Shown here one piece after another: positions 34,906 through 44,290 of a stretch of 50,738 nucleotides of DNA. The notes beneath the pieces were generated by a model that saw only the letters and a program-made list of their open reading frames with translations, did not search any database and was not told the DNA's origin. The translations under genes and the position numbers were made by a program. The stretch covers positions 1 to 50,738 of the forward strand of contig JAFPZY010000031.1 of assembly GCA_017417025.1 (NCBI GenBank). Reading direction: 5' to 3'. The stretch's first letter is position 1. The number at the start of each line of letters is the position of its first letter. This DNA is from Paludibacteraceae bacterium (GTDB lineage: Bacteria > Bacteroidota > Bacteroidia > Bacteroidales > Paludibacteraceae).

Positions 34906-37704
34906 TTATTTTTCAGGGAACATGACGACCTCGAACATGTTGCCAGCCTCAACGAGTTTGCGGAGCATTGCCTGCACAGATTCAGCCGTAATGCGCTCAA
35001 CAGCAGGCTTGTAGTCGGTAAGGTTGTTCTCTCCGTACTTGAGGTTGCCCTCTATAGTGCTACGCCACCACCAGTTCTTCTCGAGGTTCTCCTGATAGTC
35101 TTTGAGCATAGACTCTTTCTCTTTTTGGAGGTCGGTTGCGAGTGGTCCGTCCTTAATGATGGTCTGCACCTCTTCGTGGATAATCTGCATCAGCCTCTCC
35201 TGCTTCTCGGGGTCGGTGTCGAACTGCATGACAAGCACAGCGCGCGAAACGGGGAGACGGTCCATCCAACCAGCGCAGCCAACGCCATAGCTGCCTCCTT
35301 CGCGCTCGCGTATAGACTCAAGGTAGCGGGTAGAGAGGATGCGCCCAATCATTTCCATATTCAGTTCGTTGTCAAGTGAATACGGTATGTCGTAGGCGGT
35401 GTATTGTATGCGGTTGGTGGCAGTATGAATCTCCATGTTGCGTGTGAAGTAGTTCTTCTGCACGCCTTTTGGAGCCCGCACGCCGCGGTCGGTCCAGCTG
35501 TCGTGTTTCTTGTTGGTTTTCAGTCCTCCGAGCCACTGGCAGACGGCTTTTTTGACGGCCTCGTCGTCAGGATTGATATTGCCGACGATGATGTAAGTGA
35601 ACTCCGCCGGATTGGAGAAGCGCTCTTTGTATATCTTCATTATCTTGTCAAGCGATATTTCGTCGAGCTTGTCAGAGGTGAGTATGAAGGTGCGGTCGGA
35701 GTGGTCGGAAGCCATGAGGCTGACAGAATCGCGGAAGATGCCTTTGTGATTCATCTCTTTGTTGATGAGGCTGTTGCGTGTGCGGTTCATCCATGTTTCA
35801 AAGGCTTTGTCGTCGCGGCGCGGCGCAGTGAACTTGAGATAGAGGAGCTGCAGCATGGTTTCAAAGTCCTTGACAGACGATGAGCCGCTGACCCCTTTTT
35901 CATAGGTGCCGAGCCATGTCCCCGCACTTGCGCTCTTTCCGGTGAGCACTTTGCCGAGTTCGGCCTGCGAGAAATCGCCCAGGCCCATGAAGTCCATAAT
36001 GCCGCAGGCATAAACGGCCGATGCGAGGTCTTCGGTGTCATAGAGCGAAGTGCCGCCTTTGGCAAAACCTGTGATGCTTATTTCGTCCTCTTTGAACTTG
36101 GTGGGTTTGACGATGATGCGTATGCCATTGGAGAGAGTCCACTCGGTGGTGCCGAAGAGGGGGTTCTTCTTTGTTTTCATTTTGCCGGCTTTCGGGGCTT
36201 TTTTGACGAGTCTGTTATCCATTACTTCTTCAACGGGAGCCTCGACCTGCATCTGCGCCATGCCGTTCATCATAGCGAGAATCTCGTCCTTTGAAGGAAT
36301 CTTAACGCCCTCTTTTTCAGGCCCTGTGACAGAGATGATGGGGTTGGCGTGCATGTAGTGCTTTACCATTTCCGCCAACTCGCCGGTAGTGATAGTGGGG
36401 AGGGTTTTCTTGACAAACTCATACTCCCACTCTATGCCTGGAATGGACTCGCCGTCCTCGAAGTTGCGTATATACTCGCGAGCATAAGAGATGTTGTCGC
36501 GTGTGGTGCGGCTGTTGTATGCGCGCTCTGTGCCGTTGAGGTAATTGATTTTGGCGCGCTCAAGCTCGGCCTGCGTGAAGCCGTAGCGACGCATTTTTTC
36601 GAGCTGGTAGAGGAGGTCGGAGAAAGCAGCAGTCTCGTGCCCCTCTTTGGGGTTGATGACTCCGATGAAAGCATCGCGGAGTTTGACAACCTCGCCATAG
36701 CCTATGCCTCCGCTTGTGAAGTTGGCATCCGGCTCGAGAGAGAGTTCGTGGAAGCGCGTGTCGATGATTTGCGTGATAAGAGACTGGCAGATGCCACGGC
36801 GATAAGAGAACTCGGTATTCTCCATAGCTTCAGGCAGTTGCTCGTGCAGCCACTCGAGTTGGAAGTTGGTGGACTGCGCCTCTTTGTCGGTGACGATGCA
36901 GACGCGGGGCTCTGTGGGGAAAGGCACAGTGTGCAACGGGCGCTCGCCGCGGTTGGCACGCTCGGGAACGTCAGCCCAGAGCTTCTTTATCTTTGCCTCT
37001 ATAGCGTCCACGTCAATGTCTCCGACCACGATGATAGCCTGATTGTCAGGACCATACCATTTTTTGTAGTATGCGCGCAGTGCATCGTAGGCGAAGTTGT
37101 TGATGACGGCAGTGTCGCCTATAACATCGCGCTTGCCGTACTGCGTGCCCGGGTATTTCTGTGCAAGCAGCCTTGACCACATGCGATAGCCCGGCGAATT
37201 GCGTGTGCGCCACTCTTCGCGGATGACCCCGCGCTCGGCATCAATCTCTTCGGGTTCGAGGAGAAGGCCGCATGCCCAGTCGTGCATGACGAGCAGTGCG
37301 GAGTCGATGATGCCCTCGCGGACGGTGGGCACGTCGCTGAGGCGGTAAACAGTCTCATCTATAGATGTATAGGCATTGATATTGCCTCCGAAATTGACAC
37401 CGATGGACTCGAAATACTCAATGATGCCTTTTCCGGCGAAGTGCTGCGTGCCGTTGAAAGCCATGTGCTCGAGGAAGTGCGCGAGTCCGTTCTGGTCGTC
37501 CTCTTCAAGCACCGCCCCGACCGCCTGTGCGATGTGGTACTCGCACCGCTGCTTGGGATATTCGTTGTGGCGGATGTAGTAAGTGAGTCCGTTGTCAAGA
37601 TGCCCGATGCGGACATCCGCTTCAACAGGAAGTTTCTGCGTCTGCTGTGCAGAGCCTGCGAGAACTGCGCAAAGCAGTCCGAAACTAAATATCAGTCTTT
37701 TCAT
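34906..37704 (-). CDS. M16-family zinc metallopeptidase (pitrilysin-like, two-domain)
   Basis: A 932-residue exported peptidase. After the signal peptide (about 1-19) the first M16 domain carries the inverted zinc motif HFLEH at residues 76-80. Two M16_C domains and a second, inactive M16 domain follow, the usual arrangement of Bacteroidetes periplasmic M16 proteins. It would degrade small peptides in the periplasm. The frame stays open to 37896 inside ftsH, but the signal peptide [15 protein letters not shown] starts at 37704, 20 nt inside the end of ftsH. Last gene of the porQ operon. Confidence 0.93.
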   Translation of the reverse strand: MKRLIFSFGLLCAVLAGSAQQTQKLPVEADVRIGHLDNGLTYYIRHNEYPKQRCEYHIAQAVGAVLEEDDQNGLAHFLEHMAFNGTQHFAGKGIIEYFESIGVNFGGNINAYTSIDETVYRLSDVPTVREGIIDSALLVMHDWACGLLLEPEEIDAERGVIREEWRTRNSPGYRMWSRLLAQKYPGTQYGKRDVIGDTAVINNFAYDALRAYYKKWYGPDNQAIIVVGDIDVDAIEAKIKKLWADVPERANRGERPLHTVPFPTEPRVCIVTDKEAQSTNFQLEWLHEQLPEAMENTEFSYRRGICQSLITQIIDTRFHELSLEPDANFTSGGIGYGEVVKLRDAFIGVINPKEGHETAAFSDLLYQLEKMRRYGFTQAELERAKINYLNGTERAYNSRTTRDNISYAREYIRNFEDGESIPGIEWEYEFVKKTLPTITTGELAEMVKHYMHANPIISVTGPEKEGVKIPSKDEILAMMNGMAQMQVEAPVEEVMDNRLVKKAPKAGKMKTKKNPLFGTTEWTLSNGIRIIVKPTKFKEDEISITGFAKGGTSLYDTEDLASAVYACGIMDFMGLGDFSQAELGKVLTGKSASAGTWLGTYEKGVSGSSSVKDFETMLQLLYLKFTAPRRDDKAFETWMNRTRNSLINKEMNHKGIFRDSVSLMASDHSDRTFILTSDKLDEISLDKIMKIYKERFSNPAEFTYIIVGNINPDDEAVKKAVCQWLGGLKTNKKHDSWTDRGVRAPKGVQKNYFTRNMEIHTATNRIQYTAYDIPYSLDNELNMEMIGRILSTRYLESIREREGGSYGVGCAGWMDRLPVSRAVLVMQFDTDPEKQERLMQIIHEEVQTIIKDGPLATDLQKEKESMLKDYQENLEKNWWWRSTIEGNLKYGENNLTDYKPAVERITAESVQAMLRKLVEAGNMFEVVMFPEK

Positions 37705-39721
37705 TTTCTTGTGTATTTTTGTTGTTGTCAGTATCTTCAGAAGCTGTGTTCTTCTGTTTTTCTTCCTCAAGAAGTTCGTCACCGCGGCTTTTCCAGGGTC
37801 GCGGACCGAGCACATTTTCAACATCTTCGGATGTGATGACCTCGCGCTCGATAAGCATCTCCGCCAGTTTGTGGTGGCCTTCGGCGTGCTCTTCAAGGAT
37901 TTGTTTAGCGCGTTTCATCTGCTCAGCAATGATAGCCGCCGCCTCTTCGTCGATGATTTCTGCAGTGTTGTCGCTGTAAGGCTTAGTGAAGCCGTAGTCG
38001 TAACGCCCTGTAGAGTCGTAGAAGCTGATATCCTTCAGGCGGTCGGACATGCCGTAATAGGCGACCATGGCATAGGCCTGCTTGGTTGCCCTCTCGAGGT
38101 CGTTGAGTGCCCCCGTGGAGGTCTGACTGAGGAAGAGCTGCTCTGCAGCCCTACCGCCGAGGAGCGAACAGAGTTCGTCAAGAATGTGCTCTTTGTTGGT
38201 AAGTTGCCTTTCTTCAGGCAGATACCACGCTGCTCCGAGCGCCATGCCTCGCGGGACGATGGTGACTTTGACGAGCGGATTAGCCCAGCGCAGCAGCCAG
38301 CTGATGGTGGCATGCCCCGCCTCGTGGAAGGCGATGGAGCGTTTCTCGTCGTCCGTCATTATTTTGTTGGTGCGCTCGAGTCCTCCAATGATGCGGTCCA
38401 CCGCGTCCATGAAGTCCTGCTTGCCGACCAGTTTGCGGTCTTTGCGCGCTGCGATGAGCGCAGCCTCGTTGCAGACATTGGCTATATCAGCACCGGAGAA
38501 GCCCGGAGTCTGCCTGGCGAGGAAGTTTATGTCAAGCGAGTCGTCGGTTTTGAGCGGGCGCAGGTGCACCTGGAATATTTCCTTACGCTCCTGCAGGTCA
38601 GGCAGTTCGACATGAATCTGTCTGTCAAAACGCCCTGCCCTCAGCAGAGCCGAGTCGAGCACATCGGCGCGGTTGGTGGCAGCCAAGATGATGACTCCAG
38701 AGTTAGTGCCGAAGCCGTCCATCTCTGTAAGCAGCTGGTTGAGAGTTGATTCGCGCTCGTCGTTGCCGCCAGTCATAATATTCTTGCCACGTGCCCGTCC
38801 GACAGCATCAATCTCGTCGATGAAGATGATAGCCGGAGCTTTCTCCTTCGCCTGCCTGAAGAGGTCGCGCACACGGCTTGCCCCTACGCCGACAAACATC
38901 TCCACAAAGTCGGAGCCTGACATGCTGAAAAACGGCACGTCAGCTTCGCCGGCGACGGCTTTAGCGAGCAATGTTTTACCGGTGCCCGGAGGGCCGACAA
39001 GCAGCGCCCCCTTGGGGATTTTGCCTCCCAACTCGGTGTATTTCTGCGGGTTCTTGAGGAAAGAGACAATCTCTTCCACCTCCTGTTTAGCACCCGCCAG
39101 ACCGGCAACGTCCTTGAACGTGACTTTGTCCTTCTTGTCTTTGTCGAAGATGACGGCTTTGGCTTTGCCCACGCCGAAGATGCCTCCGTTCCCCATCGAG
39201 CCAATGCCACGGCTGATAAAGAAGAAAAACACGAAAATCAGTATCCACGGCACGATGTTGATAAGCAGCATGTACCAGATATCCTTCGACTTCTCATAAG
39301 CCACGTCAATCTGCGGTTTGCCTTCCTCGCGGCGTTTGTCATTCACTTTCTGCACGAACTCAGTGAACGAATCCACGGAGGGGACAAATGCAGTAAGATA
39401 GCCTTTGGCCTTTTCACCCTCTTCGCGCCCGCCGAAGACGACGGCATAACTCTCAGGACGTATGTGCGCCTTGGCCTTATTGTCGTCATAGACAACAAGT
39501 TCGCTGACCATGCCCTGCTCGATGTAGGCGGAGAACTTGGTGTAACTCAAGTCCTTCTGCACACCTTTGTCGCCGCCCCAGGGATAAAAGAAGGAGAGAG
39601 CCAGCAGGGCAAAGAGCAAGTAGTAGAAATTGAACCACTTGCGCGGTTTGCGGTCGTTGTTGTTTTTCGGCTGTTGCTTTCCGCCGGATTTATTCGTCGG
39701 CATAATCGGTTCGTTTTCCAT
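37685..39721 (-). CDS. ftsH: FtsH ATP-dependent membrane zinc protease
   Basis: A 678-residue AAA+ protease degrading membrane and short-lived cytoplasmic proteins. Two transmembrane segments (about 30-48 and 148-172) bracket the periplasmic domain. Walker A GPPGTGKT is at 243-250, Walker B IIFIDEID near 298, the arginine-finger region RAGRFDRQ near 361, and the zinc motif HEAGH at 466-470. The tail is Asp/Asn/Lys-rich. ATGs at 39721 and 39703 are both possible; the first overlaps rsfS by 32 nt. Confidence 0.98.
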   Translation of the reverse strand: MENEPIMPTNKSGGKQQPKNNNDRKPRKWFNFYYLLFALLALSFFYPWGGDKGVQKDLSYTKFSAYIEQGMVSELVVYDDNKAKAHIRPESYAVVFGGREEGEKAKGYLTAFVPSVDSFTEFVQKVNDKRREEGKPQIDVAYEKSKDIWYMLLINIVPWILIFVFFFFISRGIGSMGNGGIFGVGKAKAVIFDKDKKDKVTFKDVAGLAGAKQEVEEIVSFLKNPQKYTELGGKIPKGALLVGPPGTGKTLLAKAVAGEADVPFFSMSGSDFVEMFVGVGASRVRDLFRQAKEKAPAIIFIDEIDAVGRARGKNIMTGGNDERESTLNQLLTEMDGFGTNSGVIILAATNRADVLDSALLRAGRFDRQIHVELPDLQERKEIFQVHLRPLKTDDSLDINFLARQTPGFSGADIANVCNEAALIAARKDRKLVGKQDFMDAVDRIIGGLERTNKIMTDDEKRSIAFHEAGHATISWLLRWANPLVKVTIVPRGMALGAAWYLPEERQLTNKEHILDELCSLLGGRAAEQLFLSQTSTGALNDLERATKQAYAMVAYYGMSDRLKDISFYDSTGRYDYGFTKPYSDNTAEIIDEEAAAIIAEQMKRAKQILEEHAEGHHKLAEMLIEREVITSEDVENVLGPRPWKSRGDELLEEEKQKNTASEDTDNNKNTQENEKTDI

Positions 39722-40052
39722 CGCTCCAAAGATTTTCTATGTCATAAAATGCGCGCGGCTCGCGCTGCATGATATGGACAAAAATTGTGCCATAGTCCAT
39801 AGCGACCCACTCGGCATTATCCATTCCGTCCACCGCCAGCGGGTGCACATGCAGCTGTGTGCGCACGTAGCTGTCCACCTCGCCGGCAACGGCGGCAACC
39901 TGGGTTGAGCTGGTGCCTTCGGCTATAACCATGTACTCGACAGGTGCGTCAGTGACTTTCCGGAGGTCGATGGCAGTAATGTTTCTGCCTTTGCGGTTGC
40001 GGATGCCCTCAACAATGGTCTCCACAAGTTTTTTGGTTGATATTTCTTTCAT
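39690..40052 (-). CDS. rsfS: Ribosome silencing factor RsfS
   Basis: A 120-residue RsfS/Iojap protein that binds uL14 and blocks joining of ribosomal subunits when nutrients are short. Family words include KKLVETIVEGI, VIAEGTSSTQVAAVA, EWVAMDYGTIFVHIM and the [10 protein letters not shown] end. It lies directly before ftsH, an order common in Bacteroidetes, and is separated from pfkA by 75 nt without an evident promoter. Confidence 0.96.
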   Translation of the reverse strand: MKEISTKKLVETIVEGIRNRKGRNITAIDLRKVTDAPVEYMVIAEGTSSTQVAAVAGEVDSYVRTQLHVHPLAVDGMDNAEWVAMDYGTIFVHIMQREPRAFYDIENLWSDGKRTDYADE

Positions 40053-40127
40053 AATAAATTAGTTTCATGTTTGCCAATCAGGCCAAAGCGGCATAGGAAC
40101 TGTAATAACAGGCACAAGCAGGGACAC

Positions 40128-41111
40128 TCAGATGCTCAGGACCTGCAGGGCCTGCCATTTGTCGTCCTTGATGTTCTTTTTGTACTTGATAGCCTGTGTG
40201 AGAGGGACATAAACGATTTCGCTGTTCTGCACACCCACCATTATACTGCGCTGTTCGTCGAGCAGTGCCTGAATAGCGGCACAGCCGAGCCGTGAAGCCA
40301 GAATGCGGTCGTAAGCCGTAGGACTGCCGCCTCGCTGCAGGTGTCCGAGGATAGTGACGCGCGTGCCGTATTCGGGGTGCGACTGCTCAATGACCTTAGC
40401 GACGGCCTGCGCCCCACCCTCGATGGCGTGCTCCTGCACAAGCACTATGCTTGAGTTTTTGTGTTTGCGCCGCCCGTGGCCGATGGCAGCCTCAAGCTGC
40501 TCCGCCACAGTTGCTTTCTCCGGAATAATCGCGGCTTCGGCTCCGGCGGCTATGGCAGCGCTGAGCGTGAGGAATCCGGCATCGCGCCCCATGACCTCGA
40601 CGAGGAAGAGCCTCTCGTGGGAGGTTCCGGTGTCGCGCAGTTTATCAACACACTCCATGATAGTGTTGAGGGCAGTGTCGTATCCGATGGTGGCGTCGGT
40701 GCCCCAGAGGTCGTTGTCGATGGTGCCCGGGATACCGATGACGGGGATGTTGTACTCCTGCGCCAGGAGCCGTGCGCCGGTGAAGGAGCCGTCACCGCCA
40801 ATGACAATAAGCGCATCGATTTTCTCCTTTTTTATTGTCGCATACGCGCGTGCACGTCCTTCCTGAGTGCGGAACTCCTCGCTGCGTGCGGATTTGAGTA
40901 TGGTGCCGCCGCGCTGTATGATTCCGGATACGTCCTGACTGGTAAACTCCTGCACTTCGTCGTCCATCAGCCCCTTGTAGCCCCGAAAGACCGCCTTGAC
41001 ACGAATGTTGTTGATTATTGCGGCACGTACCACAGCACGCACAGCCGCGTTCATTCCGGGAGCATCTCCGCCAGAGGTCAGCACCCCGATTGTTTTGATT
41101 GCATATTCCAT
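40128..41111 (-). CDS. pfkA: ATP-dependent 6-phosphofructokinase
   Basis: A 327-residue glycolytic enzyme phosphorylating fructose 6-phosphate. The start at 41111 gives the usual N-terminus, with [13 protein letters not shown] near residue 9. [10 protein letters not shown] (Gly instead of Asp after GGD) and PGTIDND (Gly instead of Lys) mark ATP and not pyrophosphate as donor. VEVMGRDAG and [14 protein letters not shown] are intact. The start lies 34 nt inside the end of ispH; the longer open frame is rejected. Confidence 0.97.
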   Translation of the reverse strand: MEYAIKTIGVLTSGGDAPGMNAAVRAVVRAAIINNIRVKAVFRGYKGLMDDEVQEFTSQDVSGIIQRGGTILKSARSEEFRTQEGRARAYATIKKEKIDALIVIGGDGSFTGARLLAQEYNIPVIGIPGTIDNDLWGTDATIGYDTALNTIMECVDKLRDTGTSHERLFLVEVMGRDAGFLTLSAAIAAGAEAAIIPEKATVAEQLEAAIGHGRRKHKNSSIVLVQEHAIEGGAQAVAKVIEQSHPEYGTRVTILGHLQRGGSPTAYDRILASRLGCAAIQALLDEQRSIMVGVQNSEIVYVPLTQAIKYKKNIKDDKWQALQVLSI

Positions 41112-41989
41112 AGTTCTTCTATTTTGCTTTTGCATTTTTCCATAAGCCAAAGCGGAGTGGAGGTGGCTCCGCATATTCCTATTTTTGTATCCGCCCCGAT
41201 ATTCAGTTCACGGATCCATGCCGGTGTGAGTTCGCTTTCGCCGGAGACGAAGACCGTCCTTGTATTTGCATCCCTGCATCGTGCGAAAAGCACCTGCGCA
41301 TTGGAGGATTTGCGCCCTCCGACAAAGACCACTATATCGTTCTGCCGCGCAAAAGTCTGCACGCCCGCCACGCGGCCGGCCACATTGCGGCAAATGGTGT
41401 CGTGCCACTCGAAGACACCTCTCTGCTCTTCCGGCAGTGCTTCGCGCCGCCGTTTTATCGCCTCTACGAGTGAGAGGAAGTCCTCCACCGACTTGGTAGT
41501 CTGCGAGAAGAGGTAGATGTCTTTCCGGCAGTCGATGCCGGCGGCTCCGGCGGTGTTCTCTATGACCACGGCGCGGTTGTCGGTCTGCCCCTGCAACCCT
41601 ATCACCTCCGCGTGCCCGGGTTTGCCGAATATGACTATCTGCGCCGCGGGATGCGCCTCAAAGGTGCTCCGTATGCGGTCCTGCAAGCGTTTGACGACAG
41701 GACAGGAAGCGTCTATGATCTCAATGCCGTTATCGGCCGCGGTTTTGTATGTGGCAGGCGGTTCGCCGTGAGCGCGCAGGAGGACACGCACATTGTGCAG
41801 ACGGCGGAGGTCGTCGTTGTTGATGGTCTGAAGCCCGAGTTTTGCGAGCCTTTCGACCTCCTGCCCGTTGTGTACTATGTCTCCGAGGCAGTACAACTGC
41901 CCGTGCTGCAACTCCTCTTCTGCTTTTTTTATAGCGCTTGTCACGCCGAAGCAGAATCCGCTACCGGTATCTATTCTCACTTCCATCAC
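41078..41989 (-). CDS. ispH: 4-hydroxy-3-methylbut-2-enyl diphosphate reductase
   Basis: A 303-residue iron-sulfur enzyme making IPP and DMAPP in the last step of the MEP isoprenoid pathway. Its three cluster cysteines are C13 (GFCFGV), C96 (DASCPVVK) and C200 (HDTICRN), and the substrate motif SQTTKS is present. The ATG overlaps the cmk stop. The order porQ-cmk-ispH matches what I recall of Porphyromonas gingivalis. Confidence 0.97.
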   Translation of the reverse strand: MMEVRIDTGSGFCFGVTSAIKKAEEELQHGQLYCLGDIVHNGQEVERLAKLGLQTINNDDLRRLHNVRVLLRAHGEPPATYKTAADNGIEIIDASCPVVKRLQDRIRSTFEAHPAAQIVIFGKPGHAEVIGLQGQTDNRAVVIENTAGAAGIDCRKDIYLFSQTTKSVEDFLSLVEAIKRRREALPEEQRGVFEWHDTICRNVAGRVAGVQTFARQNDIVVFVGGRKSSNAQVLFARCRDANTRTVFVSGESELTPAWIRELNIGADTKIGICGATSTPLWLMEKCKSKIEELWNMQSKQSGC

Positions 41990-42669
41990 ACACCCGCCGC
42001 CTTGTTGAACAGACCGATGACCACTTTCATCTGCTCCTCGGGAGTCATCTGCGAGTTATCCACCACGACAGCGTCAGCCGCCTGCCGGAGGGGACTTTCC
42101 TTGCGGTGTGTGTCGCGCCAGTCGCGGTCGTTTACATCGGCCAGGACATCAGCGAACACAGGGTCAGCCCCTTTAAGCTGCAGTTCACGGAAACGTCTCT
42201 GCGCTCTCACTTCGGGGGAGGCGGTGAGGAAGAGTTTCAGTTCAGCGTCAGGGAAGACCACCGTGCCAATGTCGCGCCCGTCCATCACAATGCCTTTCTG
42301 CGCCCCCATACGCTGCTGCTGCGCCACAAGATATTCCCGGACCTCCTTTACGGGCGACACTTGCGAAGCCATGCTGCCAACCTCCAGGCCGCGGATTTCG
42401 TTTTCCACGTCACGCCCGTTGAGGATTGTGTGCTGACTGCCGTCCGGCTGAAGGGCAAAGCCGATGTTTATCTGAGGCAGTAGCGGTATGAGGTCTGCCA
42501 CGGGGTTGTCCGTCCGGCAGCGGCTGTCCTGCATCATGAACAGAGCCACAGCCCTGTACATAGCCCCCGTATCAACATAAGTATAGCCCGCATAATGCGC
42601 CAACTGCCTGGCGATGGTAGATTTGCCGCACGACGAATAGCCGTCTATAGCCACTGTTATCTTTTTCAT
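41986..42669 (-). CDS. cmk: Cytidylate kinase
   Basis: A 227-residue (d)CMP kinase. The P-loop GYSSCGKS is at residues 10-17, followed by YVDTGAMYR, the NMP-binding DVENEIRG, MDGRDIGTVVFP and RDWRDTHR. It makes CDP and dCDP for nucleic acid and CDP-linked precursors. It is joined by 4-nt overlaps to porQ upstream and ispH downstream. Confidence 0.98.
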   Translation of the reverse strand: MKKITVAIDGYSSCGKSTIARQLAHYAGYTYVDTGAMYRAVALFMMQDSRCRTDNPVADLIPLLPQINIGFALQPDGSQHTILNGRDVENEIRGLEVGSMASQVSPVKEVREYLVAQQQRMGAQKGIVMDGRDIGTVVFPDAELKLFLTASPEVRAQRRFRELQLKGADPVFADVLADVNDRDWRDTHRKESPLRQAADAVVVDNSQMTPEEQMKVVIGLFNKAAGV

Positions 42670-43748
42670 TTCAGCATGCTGTTAATATCAAAACTCAGAG
42701 ATGCCTGGTATGTCAGGTTGCTCTTGGTGTACTGGCTCAAGGCGAACCCGAGACGCAGCATCTTAATACGCACCCCTGCGCCGAGGGCAAATCCGGCAAG
42801 GCTGCGCTGGTCTTTGAGCTGCATCTCCGCGCGGTGGCGGTGGTTGTAGCTCAGAGTGAGGTAGAAACGCTCGCTCTTGGGGACGATGTCGATGGCGAAG
42901 ACGGTATGCCGGAACATCATGTCGTACCACTTAATATCAGTCTGTCCGTCTTTGGGCACGTTGGTGAGCTCATAGCCGAGGTTCCAGCGCTGCATGTTAT
43001 GTATAGTCATGCTGAAGCGCAGCGGAGCGTGTTTGACGCGGTAAGAGATGCCTATTTCGAGGTTCAGGGGCAGCGACTCGCGCCTCTGCCCGCCCTCAAG
43101 AGTATAGAAGCCTTTGAGCTGCCAGCCCACGTTGCGCAGAGCCAGGCCGACATGCAGGGCGGAATCCCTCGTCTGGAAATGCCCGCCCACATCGGCGGCA
43201 AGGGCAAAAGCCGAGTAACTCTCATAGAACGACATCACCGGTTTCAAGGCGACCCCGACAGTGAACATACTTCCGAGCTGACGGGCGTACATGAGGTTGA
43301 TTTGTATGTCTTTCGCCGTAAAAGTACCGTTAAGGTCGTTGCCCTGCGCATCGGCGTAACGCATCCTGCCGTAGTCCAAGTATTGTATGCCGGCAGCAAA
43401 GCAGTTGGGTTTGTCGGCCGCATCCGGTTTCTTCTCGAAGCCGGCGCGGGCGAAATTATGGCCGTATATAGCAGTACCTCCCATGAGACCGGGGAGATAG
43501 TAGGAGTAGTTGAGGCTCAAGATATTGTGTGTCATGCCGCCGAGCAATGCCGGATTGAGCATAGCCGAGGACAACTCGCCGTCCTTAATAGTAACATTCT
43601 CCCCTCCCAACGCCGCAAGACGCGAGGACACGGGCAGATTGAGGAACCCGTAAACGCTGCTCCCCGCGCCTGTTATTTGTGCTGTTGCCTGCAGTGCGGA
43701 CAAGAAGACAAGCAGCAGAACCGATATTGCTTTGATTTTCTTTGCCAT
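42666..43748 (-). CDS. porQ: Type IX secretion system protein PorQ
   Basis: A 360-residue outer-membrane barrel of the PorV/PorQ family. PorQ anchors the PorZ/attachment complex of the type IX secretion system at the cell surface. It has a signal peptide (about 1-23, ending ATAQ), then GAGSSVYGFLNLPVSSRLAALGG (as separate words: SSVYGFLNLP, SRLAALGG), the usual PorQ N-terminus, and regular beta strands to the end. First gene of a seven-gene operon. It implies that the genome has a T9SS, which fits the C-terminal tails on nearby secreted proteins. Confidence 0.93.
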   Translation of the reverse strand: MAKKIKAISVLLLVFLSALQATAQITGAGSSVYGFLNLPVSSRLAALGGENVTIKDGELSSAMLNPALLGGMTHNILSLNYSYYLPGLMGGTAIYGHNFARAGFEKKPDAADKPNCFAAGIQYLDYGRMRYADAQGNDLNGTFTAKDIQINLMYARQLGSMFTVGVALKPVMSFYESYSAFALAADVGGHFQTRDSALHVGLALRNVGWQLKGFYTLEGGQRRESLPLNLEIGISYRVKHAPLRFSMTIHNMQRWNLGYELTNVPKDGQTDIKWYDMMFRHTVFAIDIVPKSERFYLTLSYNHRHRAEMQLKDQRSLAGFALGAGVRIKMLRLGFALSQYTKSNLTYQASLSFDINSMLK

Positions 43749-43817
43749 AGTTTACAGTTAGATTACAAAAAGGTTGCATCAAGACAACTGACACAGCCTC
43801 ACTTTGTAATGCGGCTG

Positions 43818-43848
43818 CAAAGATACATTATTTTTTTGGAACGTGCAA
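43818..43848 (-). promoter_or_regulatory. Promoter of the porQ operon
   Basis: On the minus strand TTG (43848-43846), a 20-nt spacer, and TATCTTTG (43825-43818) match the consensus. The predicted start near 43811 gives a leader of about 60 nt. No other strong promoter is evident before the M16 gene 9 kb downstream. Confidence 0.8.
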
Positions 43849-44047
43849 CAGAAATCGTGTTTTTTATTTTTTTGCCGCCCGCCCGAACCGTCAGAACATA
43901 TACCCCTCCATTATATATACAAAAAAAGGGGCAAATCTATCACCTTTTTTGCAAGAATTTTTCATTTTTTTGCATTTTTCTTTAATTTTCAGCATGTTAT
44001 CACAGGCGAGCGAATGAGGCGAAAAGGAGCAGGCAGCAAGAAAAAGA

Positions 44048-44074
44048 GCAGGCACGAGGGGTGGTCGTGCCTGC
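44048..44074 (-). terminator. Intrinsic terminator of the cobalamin-riboswitch operon
   Basis: A perfect 10-bp stem (GCAGGCACGA and TCGTGCCTGC) with a 7-nt loop, followed in the minus-strand transcript by CTCTTTTTCTTG. It lies about 70 nt after the stop of the small ORF and is the natural end of the operon. Confidence 0.8.
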
Positions 44075-44140
44075 CGATGCAGGGGCAATACGGTGACAGC
44101 GGGCAAGCGGTGTCAATATATACCCCGCCCTGTTTTTCGG

Positions 44141-44290
44141 TCAGTCGCCGGGGGTGTATGAAATAACTTCCTTAGATACATTCCCGTCAGGAGTTGTTAC
44201 TCCAGGGTTCCCGCTCACGAGCAGGAGTTGTGCCGCCGACAGCGGGGAGATGTCTGTTTGCGGGGCATTATAATACATTTTCATAGTCAT
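44141..44290 (-). CDS. 49-residue protein coupled to the DUF4465 gene
   Basis: A small frame whose ATG forms ATGA with the stop of the DUF4465 gene. The peptide begins MTMKMYYNAPQTDISPLSAA and then runs QLLLVSGNPGV. It resembles the short Bacteroidales proteins with a Y-x-x-P-x-T-x-I start and a Leu-rich motif, a type often left unannotated because of size. No signal peptide or membrane helix is obvious. The 4-nt overlap and a terminator right after it support real translation as the last gene of the riboswitch operon. Function unknown. Confidence 0.65.
   Translation of the reverse strand: MTMKMYYNAPQTDISPLSAAQLLLVSGNPGVTTPDGNVSKEVISYTPGD

Larger units (their letters stand above)
43749..44140. 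other. Divergence-free intergenic region with porQ promoter and B12-operon terminator
   Basis: Between the small ORF end (44141) and porQ (43748) lie a T/A-rich stretch (43850-43990), the porQ promoter and the terminator hairpin at 44048-44074. No further gene is seen. Confidence 0.7.
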
